This document shows, in pieces, positions 61,901 through 64,000 of a stretch of 64,000 nucleotides of DNA. The position numbers and the translations under genes are program-made. The notes beneath the pieces are model-generated. The model worked only from the letters and a program-made list of their open reading frames with translations, did not search any database and was not told the origin of the DNA. Source of the DNA: Zygaena filipendulae (lineage: Eukaryota > Arthropoda > Insecta > Lepidoptera > Zygaenidae). Each line of letters opens with the position of its first letter. Within the stretch, counting starts at the first letter, position 1. The stretch lies in NCBI GenBank assembly GCA_907165275.2, contig OU015669.1, positions 4,052,501-4,116,500 on the forward strand, given 5' to 3'.

Positions 61901-63265
61901 CGGTGACGTAAAAGCATAAGAAACAAACAAACACAAATAAATTCGCATTTAAATAAATATCTGACTTGGCTGTATGGACTTAGTTTTCTTTGACTTCTGC
62001 GAAAAGGGTTTTTTATTATCTGTATCACGCATGTGAAGAGAATTAAAGCGAACCGATTTAGAGACGAGACGGAGTTCGAGTTCGCAATTAAGTTGATATG
62101 ATTATGATAGTTTAGTAATTAAAGTTAACCTGCAGCGAGTTTTTTGGCGGGAATCAAAGATGGCGGTTCGGTCATTTATTTTCATGTCGATAAAAAATTG
62201 TTAAAAATGAATTTTGTTGTGTTATAAGGTTCTGTATTGGACAATAATTTTCACAGTGACGATTTTTTATGTGTTCAAGAAGATATATGACATTTCGAGC
62301 TGATTTCTTCGGTTTCCTCCAAGAGCTCCGAGAAAGTTCTTGCAAGCTATAGTACCGTGGCTTGCAATTCCAAACCGTACAACGAAGCATTTTAATAGAA
62401 AATACATTGATTTAATTAATTTTACTTGAAACTGGCTAAATGCATCATATGCGAAAGTCTATAAAAAAGAAGAAAGAAAAGAAACCTGTAGCGAGATGGC
62501 GGCCTGGCCGGGCGGCGAGAGCCAGCGGTTGCCGGCGCGGCCGCGGCCCGCCGCCTGCCGGCGCGCCACCGCGCCCACGCCGTGCGCCAGCGCGCCGCCC
62601 GTCACGGCCATCGTCGACGACAGCACCTCGCTGTACACCACCAGCCGACCCAGCGACGACGCATCCAAGTTCTGCCACATTCACACATTATACAAACATC
62701 CATGCGTGTTTTTTTTTTGTAATTATATAAGGTTGGGCTGTATTTTTCTGTATTTATATATATTTTTTACTATTTTTTAGGCAACCAAACAAAGATTCTT
62801 TCTCTTTTCTCTTTTTCTTTCTTATTTAACTTGTGATGGTTGGGGATTCATGATTTCATAAGATTATTGTAACCATAACGTAAAATATATATTATTGTAG
62901 TTTAGTGATAAGTGTCCAATTCATGAAGCAAGGCTGTAAGTTTATGAGCTGTGTTTAGAGACTTCGACCCCTGGAAAGTAGAACACAGTAACAGTCACTG
63001 TTTTTTCGTTTAGTTACAATGTGGCGTTATTTAAGAAAATCAAGTATATTAGTCTCACGTCGAAGTAGTCGACCGTGGAGAAGTTGTCCGGACACTCGTA
63101 CACGTAGACGGGCAGGAAGGTGTCGGAGGGCGGCTGGGCGGGCTGCTCGCCGCGCAGGCACCACTGCAGCGTGAGCGCGCCCAGCCGCTGCAGCCGGGGC
63201 TGCGCGTGCGCCTCGCCGCCCCCGCCCCCGCCCCCACCACACCGCTCCACTAGAGACAACTTGTG
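58994..63265 (-). CDS. HLCS: Holocarboxylase synthetase / biotin-protein ligase, C-terminal six exons (5' end outside window)
   Basis: Attaches biotin, via biotinyl-AMP, to the carboxylases (acetyl-CoA, pyruvate, propionyl-CoA and methylcrotonyl-CoA). Exons in order: 63265-63059, 62671-62486, 61752-61646, 60955-60855, 59813-59597, 59168-58994 (TAG); 993 nt = 330 aa. Signatures: CPDNFSTVDYFD; the adenylate-binding loop GRGRAGNRWLSP (GRGRxG motif); LPLVQHAAALAAVRAVRDLPGY; RIKWPNDIYYG with the catalytic-site lysine; AKIGGTIV; IGTGVNISNAAPT; the C-terminal SH3-like cap, VAGVDRAGWLRVRT and APDGNTFDML. Exon 63265 contains a Gly run absent from vertebrate proteins. The N-terminal half, long in animal HLCS, must lie beyond 64000 or in unrecognised exons. 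Repeats press close to several splice sites (59188, 61640). Confidence 0.92.
59188..59250. repeat. CCGCG-type repeat fragment by the last HLCS acceptor
   Basis: AGTTAATTACGGAGTTCCCG CGGGAGTACCGGGA... begins about 20 bp from the acceptor at 59169-59170 (intron side). Confidence 0.55.
59429..59470. repeat. MITE family A terminal fragment
   Basis: CTGCCCCCTTATCCAAGTTG ACAATTTT, then CACAGATAATATAATACTA, a sequence also present near 45100 and 11070. Confidence 0.5.
60110..60290. repeat. Dispersed repeat ending in TTTGAATAAAT, copy 2
   Basis: Direct relative of 11925-12100, with the same GACGTCAAAAAGAGCCACAT...GGGCCAAATTTGAATAAAT end. In an HLCS intron. Confidence 0.6.
60291..60850. other. HLCS intron sequence
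   Basis: No repeat family recognised; a small hairpin AAACCTGTAAATTTCTATTT ACAGGTTT lies at about 60720-60748. Confidence 0.4.
61480..61640. repeat. Dispersed repeat with TGTCACCGGGCTGG end, inverted copy 2
   Basis: Reverse complement of the 37225-37366 series (CTGACAGCTGACAGTTACTA...ACACGTGTACAAGCCGG...GGTGTCACCGGGCTGG). On the HLCS strand it begins only about 8 nt after the donor of exon 61752-61646. Confidence 0.65.
61770..61955. repeat. Fragments of the GATGGGCAAT element and the CCGCG-type repeat
   Basis: ACCCGATAAAAGCTAGCCTT TTACGG...AACCCGAAAACGGCAG, then GTATGTCCTTTTTTATAGCC CTGACAAC...AGAAACAAACAAACAC. Two unrelated repeats end to end, just upstream of the HLCS exon 61752. Confidence 0.5.
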
Positions 63266-64000
63266 CTGCCCACACAAAAGGACGCGAATGTTACTCGAGA
63301 ATAAATATAGGTCGCACGGTACGGATGGAAGCGAAGATTCATTTTGCGTCACGCCGTCATTGGTGCGTCATCGAAGTTGCGCGCTTATTGGTTACTGATT
63401 TTTGGAACGAAAGAGCTTTAACTAAACTCTGAAACTAAGCGGCGCAGAAACTTTTGGTACCTTGTCTATTTTGAAATTACTTTTTTTTTAAATCATATTT
63501 ATTTTAAATATAAAATCAATTACATGTATATAAAAAATAATATAACAATAAAATTACTTAATTATTTAAGTCTGTGTTCAATTTTGATACCTACCAAAAT
63601 GAACCTCTATTCTATTCTAAACTACGTTCCAACCAAGTGTTACACTACACTCGCGCATTTTTATTAAGCAGGTACTGTATGTGAACGTAATACTAGCGAC
63701 ACTCGCTAAAAACATTTACCTATACATGTAAATTATAGCAAGAAAAATCTTGTGTGATCCTAATTTTACAAGTAATCAATCGATCCATCGATGATAATGA
63801 GGAATTATTTGTAATAATTTTTAGAAGATTAAACAGAAAGAAACAGATTAATTCTATACTCAAAAGTGAAATAAATTGAAGCCATCTCCTCATCATCATA
63901 GACCCATCGTTAATGAGAAATCGTGCGATACGAATGTGGAAAATAATAGCCAAATGTAATTAATTGATTTTTTAGACAAAAACAAATATTTAGTTGAAAA
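63266..64000. other. Upstream HLCS intron (presumed)
   Basis: AT-rich, no conserved coding segment recognised on either strand. The exon beginning at 63265 enters with an acceptor (GTGGGCAG|CACAAG), so transcription comes from the right. Confidence 0.45.

Noticed and set aside
63720..63953. 77-codon minus-strand hydrophobic frame as an upstream HLCS exon
   Set aside because: No similarity to HLCS, AT-rich unlike the other HLCS exons, and no well-placed splice sites.

Overview
The window looks like a piece of a moth or butterfly (lepidopteran) nuclear genome. The evidence is eukaryotic genes with GT-AG introns and insect-type orthologues, GC-rich exons in AT-rich introns, and a high density of short interspersed repeats. 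These include the CCGCGG/TTCGGAGTTCCCGCGGG repeat, the 'TTAACCGACTTCCAAAA' repeat and a dozen or so MITE families. The order is a strong guess; I cannot name a species.

Layout. (1) 587-7282, minus strand: a complete six-exon regucalcin/SMP-30 gene (341 aa) with a predicted signal peptide. (2) 7.4-15.4 kb: no gene recognised, a MITE field. (3) 15369-41653, plus strand: 18 exons of the SWI/SNF (BAP/PBAP) core subunit moira/SMARCC (941 codons seen). The first ~100 residues expected for the family are not found in the window. Its first visible intron carries a full-length, apparently intact LOA/I-type non-LTR retrotransposon in antisense (15853-21935). (4) 44461-49384, plus strand: a second complete six-exon regucalcin paralogue (343 aa) with the same intron phases. 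A 250-bp tandem duplication sits over the end of its first exon. (5) 49.4-58.9 kb: intergenic, with nested TIR elements, a 5'-truncated CR1/L2-like retrotransposon (minus strand) and a 23-copy 34-bp minisatellite. (6) 58994-63265, minus strand: the last six exons of holocarboxylase synthetase (biotin-protein ligase), continuing beyond the right edge.

Exon coordinates were set by hand from splice consensus, reading-frame continuity and remembered family sequences. In each assembled gene the exon lengths sum to a multiple of three with consistent phases. The genes do not form one pathway: the two regucalcins are paralogues, moira is a chromatin-remodelling subunit and HLCS attaches biotin to carboxylases. 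What ties the region together is repeat biology: many elements lie within tens of bases of splice sites, and there are very long palindromes and tandem duplications. I saw no CRISPR array, rRNA or convincing tRNA, and nothing that clearly amounts to a new molecular system. The best leads are the exon-making duplication in regucalcin 2, the ~567-bp near-perfect palindrome in a moira intron, and the 49-nt A tract between the two ORFs of the LOA-like element.
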